Under the pieces are notes generated by a model. The model did no database searches. It was not told the origin of the DNA and was given only the letters and a program-made list of their open reading frames with translations. From Nocardia sputorum (GTDB lineage: Bacteria; Actinomycetota; Actinomycetes; Mycobacteriales; Mycobacteriaceae): DNA of 64,000 nt. A program made the position numbers and the translations under genes. The DNA is taken from contig NZ_AP026978.1 of assembly GCF_027924405.1 (NCBI RefSeq), positions 3,038,001 to 3,102,000 of the forward strand, written 5' to 3'. Shown one piece after another: positions 41,813-49,778 of the stretch (the first letter of the stretch is position 1; every line of letters starts with the position of its first letter).

Positions 41813-42631
41813 GTGAAGAACTTCGAGGGCAGAACCGCCGTCATCACCGGCGCGGGCGCGGGCATCGGCCGGGCGGTGGCGATCGAACTCGCCCGCCGCG
41901 GCGCCCGGCTGGCGCTGTCGGGCCGCAACGTGGACAACGTCGCCGAGACCGCGGCGCTGTGTGGCAAGGAAGACGCCCAAGCCCGCGCCTACAAACTGGA
42001 CGTGACCGACCGGGACGCGGTCTATCGGCACGCCGACGAGGTGGCCGAGGACTTCGGCCGGATCAACCTGGTCGTCAACAACGCCGGAGTCTCGCTGACC
42101 GCGAACGTGGAAGAACTCAGCTGGGCCGACTTCGAATGGATCGTCGGCATCAACTTCTGGGGCGTCGCGTATGGCACCAAGGCGTTCCTGCCCCATGTCA
42201 TCGCCTCCGGTGACGGGCACATCGCGAATGTGTCCAGCATGTTCGGCCTGGCGGCCTGCCCGAGCCAGGGCGCCTACAGCGCGACGAAGTTCGCCATCCG
42301 GGCGTTCACCGACGCGCTGCGCCAAGAGATGACCATCGCCGGACACGCGGTCGGCGTCAGCAGTGTGCACCCGGGCATGATCAAGACCGACATCGCCTGG
42401 AAGGCGCGGGCGGGCGGCGACCGCGATCGCGACGCCTTGGCCGCCAACTTCGACCGCCTGGCCAAGACCACCCCCGAGCACGCCGCACGGGTCATCGTGA
42501 ACGGCATCCGCAAGAACAAGGCGAAGATCCTGATCGGCACGGACGCCCATGTGATCGATTGGCTGCCGCGCCTTTTCGGAGCCGGCTACCAGAAGATCCT
42601 GACCGCGCAGATGAAGAACGAAGTCGCCTGA
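41813..42631 (+). CDS. Short-chain dehydrogenase/reductase
   Basis: A 272-residue SDR starting at GTG 41813 after AAGGAAAAC. It has TAVITGAGAGIGRAVAIELA, LALSGRNVDN (Arg after strand two suggests NADP), VVNNAGVSLTANVEEL, NVSSMFGLAACPSQGAYSAT (Ser and Tyr) and KFAIRAFTDALRQEM (Lys). The C-terminus HAARVIVNGIRKNKAKILIG then DWLPRLFGAGYQKILTAQMK is typical of the SDR group near FMO-type monooxygenases. A decayed copy of this tail lies at 44407-44591. Last gene of the operon; a terminator follows at 42696. Confidence 0.9.
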   Translation: MKNFEGRTAVITGAGAGIGRAVAIELARRGARLALSGRNVDNVAETAALCGKEDAQARAYKLDVTDRDAVYRHADEVAEDFGRINLVVNNAGVSLTANVEELSWADFEWIVGINFWGVAYGTKAFLPHVIASGDGHIANVSSMFGLAACPSQGAYSATKFAIRAFTDALRQEMTIAGHAVGVSSVHPGMIKTDIAWKARAGGDRDRDALAANFDRLAKTTPEHAARVIVNGIRKNKAKILIGTDAHVIDWLPRLFGAGYQKILTAQMKNEVA

Positions 42632-42673
42632 CGGTCCGGGGCCTTCCCGCCGAGGTGGTCCTACCGCGCTCGA

Positions 42674-42689
42674 GAAGTTCGAGAACTTC
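42674..42689. repeat. Short perfect inverted repeat before the terminator
   Basis: GAAGTTC (42674-42680), GA, GAACTTC (42683-42689). It lies between two gene 3' ends, just left of the 15-base-stem terminator. It could be part of a compound terminator or a protein site. Confidence 0.5.
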
Positions 42690-42695
42690 GATGAC

Positions 42696-42730
42696 GTAGA
42701 CCCTCCCGGCTGCGCGCCGGGAGGGTCTAC
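42696..42730. terminator. Strong bidirectional hairpin terminator
   Basis: GTAGACCCTCCCGGC (42696-42710) pairs perfectly with 42716-42730 around the loop TGCGC. It sits between the convergent SDR operon and the I36-type gene, so it can end both transcripts. Confidence 0.85.
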
Positions 42731-42752
42731 CGAGTATTGCGAATCGCAACTC

Positions 42753-43133
42753 TCAGTGGCAGACCCACAGGGCGTCGGCCTTGTTGTCACCGCCGGCGGG
42801 CACATTGCCCTTGCTGTTGTCGGGGACCGAGACGAGAAGTTGCCATTCCTGACCGGTCCAGTTGTAGACCCCGACCGTCTTTCCCGTGCGGTTCCAGTAC
42901 GAGCTCAGACGATCTCCAAGCCCTTCGTTGCCGATGTCGTGCAACAGGCAGTTGTTGTCGACCTGCACGAACATGCCGGTACCGCCGCGCTGGTCGTAGC
43001 CGCAGAACAGTCCGCCGGGGCAGTCGTAGGCCGCAGACGCCGGTGCAGGCGCGAGGGCTGCGCCGTACCCGGCGACCGCGAGGGTGGCCGCCGCCGCGAC
43101 ACTGAGACGGCGGAACAGTTTGAGTGAGGACAT
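42753..43133 (-). CDS. Secreted peptidase-inhibitor family I36-like protein
   Basis: A 126-residue exported protein. The signal peptide from ATG 43133 is basic then hydrophobic (MSSLKLFRRLSVAAAATLAV), with likely cleavage after ALAPAPASAA. The mature part, YDCPGGLFCGYDQRGGTGMF, has the YxCPxGxxCxY opening of the I36 family (Streptomyces metalloproteinase inhibitor-like, crystallin-type fold). It continues with DRLSSYWNRTGKTVGVYNWT and a final Cys. Probably secreted; binding partner unknown. It ends close to a shared terminator. Confidence 0.85.
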   Translation of the reverse strand: MSSLKLFRRLSVAAAATLAVAGYGAALAPAPASAAYDCPGGLFCGYDQRGGTGMFVQVDNNCLLHDIGNEGLGDRLSSYWNRTGKTVGVYNWTGQEWQLLVSVPDNSKGNVPAGGDNKADALWVCH

Positions 43134-43260
43134 GATTGACCCTTCGAAGCCGATGGGATCGGGTATCGGTGCGGCGGGAATCCGCCGCACTCATGATGGG
43201 TGGACCGGACCGCCCGCGACTATCCACCTCGCGCGAGTTCTGTCCGGGCTGCGCGGCGGG

Positions 43261-44229
43261 TCAGGCGCGCAGCGTCACCGACGGCGGCACATCCCATCGC
43301 CGCCGGTACAGGGCCGAAAAACGGCCCAGATGCCAGAATCCCCAGTCTGCGGCTACCGCGGCGACCGTGGTCTTGGTGGGGTCCGCGGCGGCCAGCGCGG
43401 CGTGCACGCCCACCAGCCGAGCTTCACGCAATCGCGCCGTCGGTGTGGTGTCGAGGTATCGCCGGAAGCCCTCCTGCAGGCTCCGCACCGAAAGTCCTAC
43501 TGCCTCCGCGATATCGGTGACGGTGAGCATTTCGTGCGCGTGGTCGGCGATGAGTTGTTCGGCGAGGCGGATGGGACGCGGCGTCGAGTTCCCTGGGGCA
43601 CCGTCGAGCAGGAGCTCCGAGTAGCTGTTCGGCTGCGCCAGCAGGAGTTGGGACATCATCAGCTGCTCGACCTGCGGCCGCAGCCGCGGATCCAGGAACA
43701 GGCCGGGGCCTTCGGCGTCGGCTTGCAGCATGCGCAGCGATTCGAACCAGATCCGGGCGGCCGGTGACCGCAATTGCATCGCGACGGCCATCCGCAGCGG
43801 ACGATCCGGCGGCCGGCCCAGCATCCGCCGCAAATGGTCGTCCAACGCGGCACGGTCGAATCGGACGAGTAGTTGCCTGCTGCTCTCGTGCCAGTTCATG
43901 TCCAGGGGCGCGTCCGGGTCCGGAACCGAGGCCACCGCCGGGTCGGAGGCGATATCCGTGGTCCCGTTGAGCACCCGGGCCCACCCGGCCAGCGGAATTT
44001 GAACCAGGCGGAAGGTTTCGATGGGTTCGGTCCGGATCCGAACCTGAACCCCGTAATGCTTGTAGACCAGGCCGACATCACCGTACCGGACGACATTGCA
44101 GCTGGCCTCCATGGTGGAGGCGCCCGGATCGAGCCGGTGCTCACGCAGAATGCCGCTCATCCCCGCCCGGGCCACGTCGGGGTCAGCGGTTCGGAAATAG
44201 CGATGCCCCGACAGCGGTTCAACGAACAT
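43261..44229 (-). CDS. AraC-family transcriptional regulator
   Basis: A 322-residue regulator. The C-terminal double helix-turn-helix is clear: MLTVTDIAEAVGLSVRSLQE then GFRRYLDTTPTARLREARLV, followed by TVAAVAADWGFWHLGRFSAL and YRRRWDVPPSVTLRA. The N-terminal 200 residues form the AraC_binding_2-type sensory half, with IETFRLVQIPLAGWARVLNG. It faces away from the I36 gene and towards the SDR operon. VirS, an AraC protein, controls the mymA operon in mycobacteria, so a role for this gene in control of the nearby oxidative genes is plausible but unproven. Confidence 0.88.
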   Translation of the reverse strand: MFVEPLSGHRYFRTADPDVARAGMSGILREHRLDPGASTMEASCNVVRYGDVGLVYKHYGVQVRIRTEPIETFRLVQIPLAGWARVLNGTTDIASDPAVASVPDPDAPLDMNWHESSRQLLVRFDRAALDDHLRRMLGRPPDRPLRMAVAMQLRSPAARIWFESLRMLQADAEGPGLFLDPRLRPQVEQLMMSQLLLAQPNSYSELLLDGAPGNSTPRPIRLAEQLIADHAHEMLTVTDIAEAVGLSVRSLQEGFRRYLDTTPTARLREARLVGVHAALAAADPTKTTVAAVAADWGFWHLGRFSALYRRRWDVPPSVTLRA

Positions 44230-44406
44230 TCCGACTGCCCTCCAAGCAGCAGGCGCCGCGCCAACGGGCCTGGATCAGCGGATGTCGAAGGTATTGTCCG
44301 CCGACACCTGCGGATACACAATCGGTTTCGCATCGCGCCCCGAAACCCCGGCCAGCCCGCCAAGAACGGCGTCCCCACGATCACCGGATGAGTCGCCCCC
44401 CTACGG

Positions 44407-44591
44407 CAATCGTCTTGCAGGCACCGGCGCCACCCCGAGCGCGCCGCCCGGGTCATCGTTAACGGCATCCGCAGGAACAAGGCGAAGATCCTGATCGACA
44501 GGGATGATCGCGTAATCAATTGGCTGTCGGACCGTTTCGAGCCGGTCACCAGAAGATCCTGACCGCGCAGATAAAGAACGAGATCGCTTGA
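44407..44591 (+). pseudogene. Decayed C-terminal copy of the SDR at 41813-42631
   Basis: One frame reads PERAARVIVNGIRRNKAKIL then IDRDDRVINWLSDRF; after a one-base shift another frame gives GHQKILTAQIKNEIA and TGA. These match the intact SDR tail (HAARVIVNGIRKNKAKILIG and YQKILTAQMKNEVA). The N-terminal two thirds are absent. It is a remnant of a duplicated or older paralogous gene. Confidence 0.85.
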
Positions 44592-44663
44592 CTTCGCCTC
44601 TAGCGGGTGGCCGTGAAGTTCGGATCGGAGCGGAGGTGAGCGCCACGCGTGCGACGCCATCAT

Positions 44664-44867
44664 TCAACGGCCATCTTCGATCAGTAGCAGATACGCCGAC
44701 TCTAGATGCACGATGCACTCATCCGGATTGTGAAGGCGGTGAATGTGCCGCAGTTCGCGAGCGCGTTCGACAGTCAGTTCGAGTAAGTGCACTCGGCACA
44801 TGAATTCGGCGAGCATGCCGTCAGCTTGGACGAAGGTCCTGTGATGCAGAGGATCGGGCAATGTCAC
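44664..44867 (-). CDS. Hypothetical protein, 67 aa
   Basis: GTG 44867 has AGGAGC about 6 bases upstream. The product VTLPDPLHHRTFVQADGMLA then EFMCRVHLLELTVERARELR is helical, Cys/His-bearing, and ends AYLLLIEDGR. Codon use is less GC-rich than the flanking genes, as in the rest of this patch. No family recognised. It may belong to the small-gene set around the HTH regulator, as seen in many actinomycetes. Confidence 0.5.
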   Translation of the reverse strand: MTLPDPLHHRTFVQADGMLAEFMCRVHLLELTVERARELRHIHRLHNPDECIVHLESAYLLLIEDGR

Positions 44868-45084
44868 GACGACGCTCCTGCTTGTGGTGGCACAGCTCGT
44901 GGAGAAGAGAGCGGCGCCCTGTCGGTCTTGACACCCAGCCGAGAAACGGGGCAGTAGGTCGCCGCTGATTCCGGTCGAGCTGCGACAGATGACGGAATGT
45001 GGTCGGCTCGTCCGGGGCAATGCCGCATGCCACGTGATCCGGAAGCTGGAAAAGATAGTGACGTCCGCTCCGGCTCATCTGCAC
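44821..45084 (-). CDS. Doubtful hypothetical protein, 87 aa
   Basis: The frame begins MQMSRSGRHYLFQLPDHVAC and later reads LDRNQRRPTAPFLGWVSR, with a plausible protein composition. It overlaps the next small gene by 47 bases and lacks a clear ribosome site. It could be a real member of the minus-strand small-gene row (45118, 44821, 44664) or chance. Confidence 0.3.
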   Translation of the reverse strand: MQMSRSGRHYLFQLPDHVACGIAPDEPTTFRHLSQLDRNQRRPTAPFLGWVSRPTGRRSLLHELCHHKQERRRDIARSSASQDLRPS

Positions 45085-45117
45085 GGCGGCAATCGGCGAA
45101 CGAGTGACGAACGGGGG

Positions 45118-45426
45118 TCAGTCCCACAGTTCGGCACACGGGAGCGTCGGTAGATCGATACTCACATCGTCGTCGACCGTGATCACAAACTCCGGAAAAC
45201 CCTGTGCGAGTGCTTCTGCAACGCTCTGCGCTTGTTCGGCGCTGGCTTGGTAGTCCAGCGTCAAAGCACCCATCTCGATGTGGAGGTGGCGGATGCGCCG
45301 GCTGGAGCGAGGAGGCCACACGGCGCGGATCACCGAGAGTTGTCGACGGGAGACACAACCCGGACAGCTGTGAATGACGCTCGAAGTGCGGCTGGCATGC
45401 ATCCGCATTTCGGGCTTGACCAGCAA
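45118..45426 (-). CDS. Hypothetical protein, about 102 aa
   Basis: The C-terminal half looks truly coding: [40 protein letters not shown] and [18 protein letters not shown], acidic with alternating strands. The N-terminal part has cysteines ([13 protein letters not shown]) and may or may not be translated, so the start is uncertain. No family recognised. First of the minus-strand small genes in the lower-GC patch. Confidence 0.5.
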   Translation of the reverse strand: MLVKPEMRMHASRTSSVIHSCPGCVSRRQLSVIRAVWPPRSSRRIRHLHIEMGALTLDYQASAEQAQSVAEALAQGFPEFVITVDDDVSIDLPTLPCAELWD

Positions 45427-45930
45427 TGCGGAACCGCACCGTCGTGTGCGCGGGTTCGGTCATGCATGGGCTGTTCGGGTCCACGGCGGGTCTCGGGTCG
45501 AGTCAACGTGGCGAGTTGGTGGATAGCGAGGGTCGTATAGAGCATCGCGGGAGAACCTTCCCAGAGCATCGTGGATCGAAAGGCGCCCGATACCAAGGGC
45601 TTTCGCCACCAGCTCTGGCTCACCGCAGCGGGTGCGCCGACCGAGGAGGTGCGGCGTCAGCTTGGTACCGGGCACGGGTCTAACCATGCCCGCGCGGCCG
45701 TATTCGGCTCGATCGCGTATTGGTTGGGTATTGTCCGGCTATCGGGTGTGTTCTACCGGTTCGCACGGCGTGCAATACGGCCACGCGACGGTCAGAGATC
45801 CGATGGCCTGGTCCGGGACGCTCGGCGAGGTAGTCACCAAATCAGAAGCTGGCGGCTTCGGAGGGAAGCGGGATGCGTTACGCTGCCGTGAGCGTTTTCC
45901 CAGGTCAGATGACGTAACGTAGGTGGGGCA
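45427..45930. other. Gap of about 500 bases upstream of the HTH regulator
   Basis: Several open frames exist on both strands, but none has a convincing ribosome site plus protein-like composition. The region lies in the lower-GC patch. The last 80 bases contain GATGACGTAACGTAGG, an AT-richer stretch that may be the promoter of the regulator gene. Confidence 0.35.
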
Positions 45931-47382
45931 ATGGTCAGGGGATGGCAATGGACCGGGTTCGAGGCGGCGGCGCTCCAAGAGGCGATGCGGCGCTCGGTAC
46001 GTGACTTCGCGGTACTGCTCGGCGTCGAGACCACGACAGTCGTCAATTGGCGCACGGGCCTGAGCGCTGTGCGGCCACGCTCGAACACCCAAGCACTTCT
46101 CGACATAGCTCTCGATCAACGAGCGACAAGTGATGATCGTGCCCGGTTCGAACAGATCCTCACTGAGGGGGAAGTCGCTTGGCGGCAGCGACACCCGGTA
46201 ACACCACACAAAGAGGTCGCGGGCAAATCAGGTACCGATCTGCTCGAACCCCTAACTGATCGATCGTGCGGCTCCCCGGCTCCTTCATGTTCGAGACCAA
46301 GCACGCGGACTACTGTGAATCCTGGCCACCCCGCCGGGCACGGCGGTGACTACCCCATGGAGATCACGGATATGAACCGGCGCGAGTTGTTGCGGCTACT
46401 GAGTATCGCCACAACCACGCTCCCGGCTCCGGGGGCCGTCGACTGGGAGCGCGTGCACTTTGCTGCAGAGTCCGGCCGCGTCGACTCGACCGTCCTTGAT
46501 CAGTACGGCCACTTGAATGAGCTGCTCTGGAGGAACTATGCGGAAGCGGAGACGAAGTCGGCAGTATTCGTCGCCGCACGTGAGCACTTGGCCGTCCTAG
46601 TCGAAAGCCTTCGCAGTTCCAGGAGCGCAGAGCTACGACGTCGCCAGCTCCAACTGACCGCAGATGCGCTCCAGTTGACCGGCGAGATCCTCCTGGACAG
46701 TACGCATTTTGCCGAGGCCGCATACTGCTACGCCCTGTCCGGCACATTCGCGGCCGAAGCTCGCGCGTTCGATCTGTGGGCCTGCGCATTAACTCGACAC
46801 GCTTACGTCGGCATCATCGATGATCGCTTCGGTGACGCGCTGCCACTGGTGGAAGAGGCATCTGAGGTTGCCCGCCGTGGTGACAGTCTCCTGCCGACGC
46901 GCTACTGGGTCGAGAGTGTCCGTGCACAGACCGAAGCCGGCCTCGGCAACGCCAGTGAATGCGAAAGGTCGTTCGATGCCGCCCGAGGCGTACTCGGATT
47001 GGTAGAGACGCACTCGTTCGGCTGGCTGCGCTTCTCTGGGGCGCGTATCGACGAGGAACAAGCCAGCTGCCTGATTCGCCTTCATCGACCAGAATCGGCC
47101 GAGCGCATCTTGAGCCCACTCCTAGATCGTCCCCTCTCCACTCGTCGCCGTGCCAGCGTCTTGGTTGATCTCGCCGCCGCTGGGGCGCTCCGAAGCGATC
47201 CGATCCAGGCAGTCTGGTATGGCGGCCCAGCTGTCGATATTGCCCGCCGGACCCGTTCCGGGTACTTGGGGCGACGTCTGAATCAGTTGCGGCCGCATCT
47301 GGCTGACTTGCGGGGTGATCGTCACGTGGCCCACCTCGAGCATCGGATCACTACGCTGACCACGTCGACTGCACATGGATAA
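45931..47382 (+). CDS. HTH transcriptional regulator with TPR-like C-terminal region
   Basis: A 483-residue protein of a type common in Streptomyces and Nocardia. Residues about 12-60 form an HTH (FEAAALQEAMRRSVRDFAVL, then LGVETTTVVNWRTGLSAVRP). A linker follows, then MNRRELLRLLSIATTTLPAP, a piece typical of this family. About 280 residues of helical repeats rich in Ala, Arg and Leu come next (RRRQLQLTADALQLTGEILL, ATALTR-like helices), resembling TPRs. It may sense a small molecule or act as a developmental switch; partners are unknown. Coupled to the downstream small gene. Confidence 0.8.
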   Translation: MVRGWQWTGFEAAALQEAMRRSVRDFAVLLGVETTTVVNWRTGLSAVRPRSNTQALLDIALDQRATSDDRARFEQILTEGEVAWRQRHPVTPHKEVAGKSGTDLLEPLTDRSCGSPAPSCSRPSTRTTVNPGHPAGHGGDYPMEITDMNRRELLRLLSIATTTLPAPGAVDWERVHFAAESGRVDSTVLDQYGHLNELLWRNYAEAETKSAVFVAAREHLAVLVESLRSSRSAELRRRQLQLTADALQLTGEILLDSTHFAEAAYCYALSGTFAAEARAFDLWACALTRHAYVGIIDDRFGDALPLVEEASEVARRGDSLLPTRYWVESVRAQTEAGLGNASECERSFDAARGVLGLVETHSFGWLRFSGARIDEEQASCLIRLHRPESAERILSPLLDRPLSTRRRASVLVDLAAAGALRSDPIQAVWYGGPAVDIARRTRSGYLGRRLNQLRPHLADLRGDRHVAHLEHRITTLTTSTAHG

Positions 47383-47392
47383 GGAGCGCACT

Positions 47393-47779
47393 GTGAGCAA
47401 TAGCGACGACCACGGCGGTAGGGTCTTCCGCGAAGCGTGGATTGCCGGCGTCACCACGCACTACCCGGGTACGCCGAAGGATAGTTACATCGCGCCCTGG
47501 GAGGACACGCCGGACTGGGAGCGCGCCAGTGCGGCGGCGGTCTACCGCCAGGTGGTCGACTTCATCGGGCTCACGCAGAACGCGGCAGCTCGCCTGAGTC
47601 CGGAACTGAAAGGGCAGTTCGTCGCGATCTGCTGGATCGGGCAGATCTTGGCGCGGATACCTGATCCGAAGCCTAGTTATATCGCGCCCTGGGACCAGTT
47701 GCCCGAGTGGCAGAAGAAGACGGATATCGGAATTTTCGAGGCAATTGAGCGCCAAGTGAAGTCCTCGGCCGCCTCGTAG
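47393..47779 (+). CDS. Conserved actinomycete hypothetical protein with an internal duplication
   Basis: A 128-residue protein beginning VSNSDDHGGRVFREAWIAGV at GTG 47393, six bases after AAGGAG; an in-frame ATG at 47375 overlaps the upstream stop but fits the ribosome site less well. Two copies of a motif are seen: SYIAPWEDTPDWERASAAAV near residue 31 and SYIAPWDQLPEWQKKTDIGI near residue 96, each followed by a helix. Between them is KGQFVAICWIGQILARIPD. I recall similar proteins next to such HTH regulators in actinomycetes, but not a function. Confidence 0.7.
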   Translation: MSNSDDHGGRVFREAWIAGVTTHYPGTPKDSYIAPWEDTPDWERASAAAVYRQVVDFIGLTQNAAARLSPELKGQFVAICWIGQILARIPDPKPSYIAPWDQLPEWQKKTDIGIFEAIERQVKSSAAS

Positions 47780-47809
47780 CCATACCCAACGGATGCATTC
47801 TCGCAGTGC

Positions 47810-49429
47810 TCAGGGCTGCGGCTCACGCGAACGTAGGACGCGTTTCAGGACCTTGCCGTTGGCGTTCCGGGGTAGTGCCGCTACGACCTCGATGCGACGC
47901 GGGAGCTTGTAGGCGGCCAGATGAGGTCGGGCCCACGCGATTAGCTCCGCGGGGGCGATTTCGGCGATGCGGTCGATGACGACGAAGGCGTGGCCGACTT
48001 CGCCGAGACGGGCGTCGGGGACGCCGATCACTGCGGCCTCGGCTACGTCGGGGTGGGTACGAAGGATGCGCTCGATTTCGGCGGGGTAGACGTTGAAACC
48101 GCCCACCACGAACATGTCCGTGCGGCGGTCGGTGACGCGCAGGTAGCCGTCGGCGTCGAGGGTGCCGATGTCGCCGGTGTGTAACCAGCCGCCCGCATCG
48201 ATGGCGGTCGCTGTTGCCGCGGGATCATCGAGGTAGCCGTGCATCACATTCGGGCCGTGCAGCACTATCTCGCCGGGGTGACCGATCGGCAGCGGCTGCC
48301 CGGCGTCGTCCACGATCTGAATCCGCACGTCCGACAATGCTTTTCCTACGTTGTTTCCGAGCTGGATCGCAGGGGCATCGGGTGGGCAGACCGTGGCGAC
48401 ACCGGTTGATTCGGTCAGTCCGTATCCGGTGAAAACTTCTCCGGCACCCAGTTCACGGCGGATTCGCTCCACCATCTCCGTCGGCACGCTGGAACCACCG
48501 GTGCCCGCCAGGCGTAGCGAGCTCAGGTCACGAGGGACGCGCCGGTCGTGGGCGAGCAGGTCGTGGAAGAGCGTCGGAGGACCGGTCAGCACGGTGATCC
48601 GCTCGCGCTCGATGACGCCGAACACCCGCTCCGGGTCGAAGCGGTCCACCGGCACCATGGTGGCGCCGCGCAGCAGGCACGCGATGATCCCGGCCTTGTA
48701 GCCGAAGGTGTGGGCGAACGGGTTGACCAGCAGATATCTGTCGTCGCCGGAGAGCGTGACCGCATCGGCCCAGTGGGTGAAGGCCTCGATCGTCTGCCGG
48801 TGCGTGGTCGGCACACCTTTCGGTACGCCCGTGGTGCCGGACGTGAACAGGATGTCGGAGATCGACTCCGGGGCCACGGACGCACTCCGCGCGTCGGCTT
48901 CCGCGACGGTTATCACCTCGCCGAGGGCGAGGAAGTCAGCCCAGGAGAGGTCCTCGGGTCTGTCTTCGCGGGACTTGTCGAGAAAGGCGACGGTCCGCAG
49001 CTCCGGCAGCGCGTGTCCCGATTCCCGGAGCATTCCCGGGTAGTCGTTGCCGAGGAAGTCGCCCACGGTGAGCAGCATGCGGCACCGGCTACGAGCGAGG
49101 ATGCCCGCTGCCTCGGGACCGCGCAGTCGAGTGCTGAGCGGAACCAGCGTCGCGCCCGCACCCAGCACGCCGAGCGCGGCGATCACCCAACGCGCGGTGT
49201 TGGGCGCCCAGATCGCCACCCGCTCGCCGGGCCGCACCGATCGCGCCATCACCGCCTGTGTGACACGCCGCGCTTCCGCGGCGAGCTCGGCGTAGGTGAG
49301 CTGCCCCTCCGGTGACACCACCGCGATCCGGGCGCCGTCCCGCTGTGCCCGCTCGGCCAGCACTGCCGGAATCGTCGCGAGTTCACCGGTCGCTGCACCG
49401 CGTCGATCCATGCCGTGATCGTGCCGCAT
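47810..49429 (-). CDS. AMP-forming acyl-CoA ligase (FadD family)
   Basis: About 539 residues. Motifs in order: ISDILFTSGTTGVPKGVPTT (adenylate loop), NPFAHTFGYKAGIIACLLRG, GYGLTESTGVATVCPP, GGWLHTGDIGTLDADGYLRV, RRTDMFVVGGFNVYPAEIER and LPRNANGKVLKRVLR with the catalytic Lys. Starts at ATG 49429 or ATG 49411 are possible; neither has a good ribosome site. The pattern is that of ring- or side-chain-acid activating FadD enzymes (FadD3/FadD17-like). It may feed the steroid-like genes to its right, but is transcribed alone and away from them. Confidence 0.88.
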   Translation of the reverse strand: MRHDHGMDRRGAATGELATIPAVLAERAQRDGARIAVVSPEGQLTYAELAAEARRVTQAVMARSVRPGERVAIWAPNTARWVIAALGVLGAGATLVPLSTRLRGPEAAGILARSRCRMLLTVGDFLGNDYPGMLRESGHALPELRTVAFLDKSREDRPEDLSWADFLALGEVITVAEADARSASVAPESISDILFTSGTTGVPKGVPTTHRQTIEAFTHWADAVTLSGDDRYLLVNPFAHTFGYKAGIIACLLRGATMVPVDRFDPERVFGVIERERITVLTGPPTLFHDLLAHDRRVPRDLSSLRLAGTGGSSVPTEMVERIRRELGAGEVFTGYGLTESTGVATVCPPDAPAIQLGNNVGKALSDVRIQIVDDAGQPLPIGHPGEIVLHGPNVMHGYLDDPAATATAIDAGGWLHTGDIGTLDADGYLRVTDRRTDMFVVGGFNVYPAEIERILRTHPDVAEAAVIGVPDARLGEVGHAFVVIDRIAEIAPAELIAWARPHLAAYKLPRRIEVVAALPRNANGKVLKRVLRSREPQP

Positions 49430-49778
49430 CGACTGTTCCACGCGGTGTGATCGCGGCCGAATATCCCGTTGACCGGGAATTCTTTCCCGGTCACGCGTTC
49501 GCGGGAGCCCGTGCGCCGCCGCACGGGTACCGGTATCAGCGCGGCAAACCGATCGAGCCACGGCCAGCGGAGTCGGACGACACGCCGCATCCGGCGGCTC
49601 ATCGGGACCGTCCTGCTCAGCGGGACCACGGGTACGGCAGGTGACCGATGGCACGGCAGGCTCGAAACGAGCGACCGGTGTGTGCGCCGCGGGTTCGCGT
49701 CCGGTCCGGCACGGACCGGTGTACGAGGTTCCGAATCGCGCTGGGGCGCGGAGTGTTCAGTGAGTGCTAAGGAGTGAC
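49430..49778. other. Divergent promoter region of fadD and the PPDK-like gene
   Basis: About 350 bases. It carries the inverted repeat at 49471-49492 and the ribosome site TAAGGAGTGAC ahead of ATG 49779. Minor frames here are not convincing. Confidence 0.45.
49471..49492. promoter_or_regulatory. Perfect inverted repeat upstream of fadD
   Basis: GACCGGGAA (49471-49479), TTCT, TTCCCGGTC (49484-49492). It lies about 45-60 bases before the fadD start on the minus strand. It may be an operator; a hairpin in the leader is the other reading. Confidence 0.5.

Noticed and set aside
45571..45891. Plus-strand frame ahead of the HTH regulator
   Set aside because: Composition is mixed and the start lacks a ribosome site; it could be real but could not be supported.
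44664..47779. Integrated element with attachment sites
   Set aside because: GC is lower, but no integrase, transposase, tRNA or flanking direct repeats were seen.
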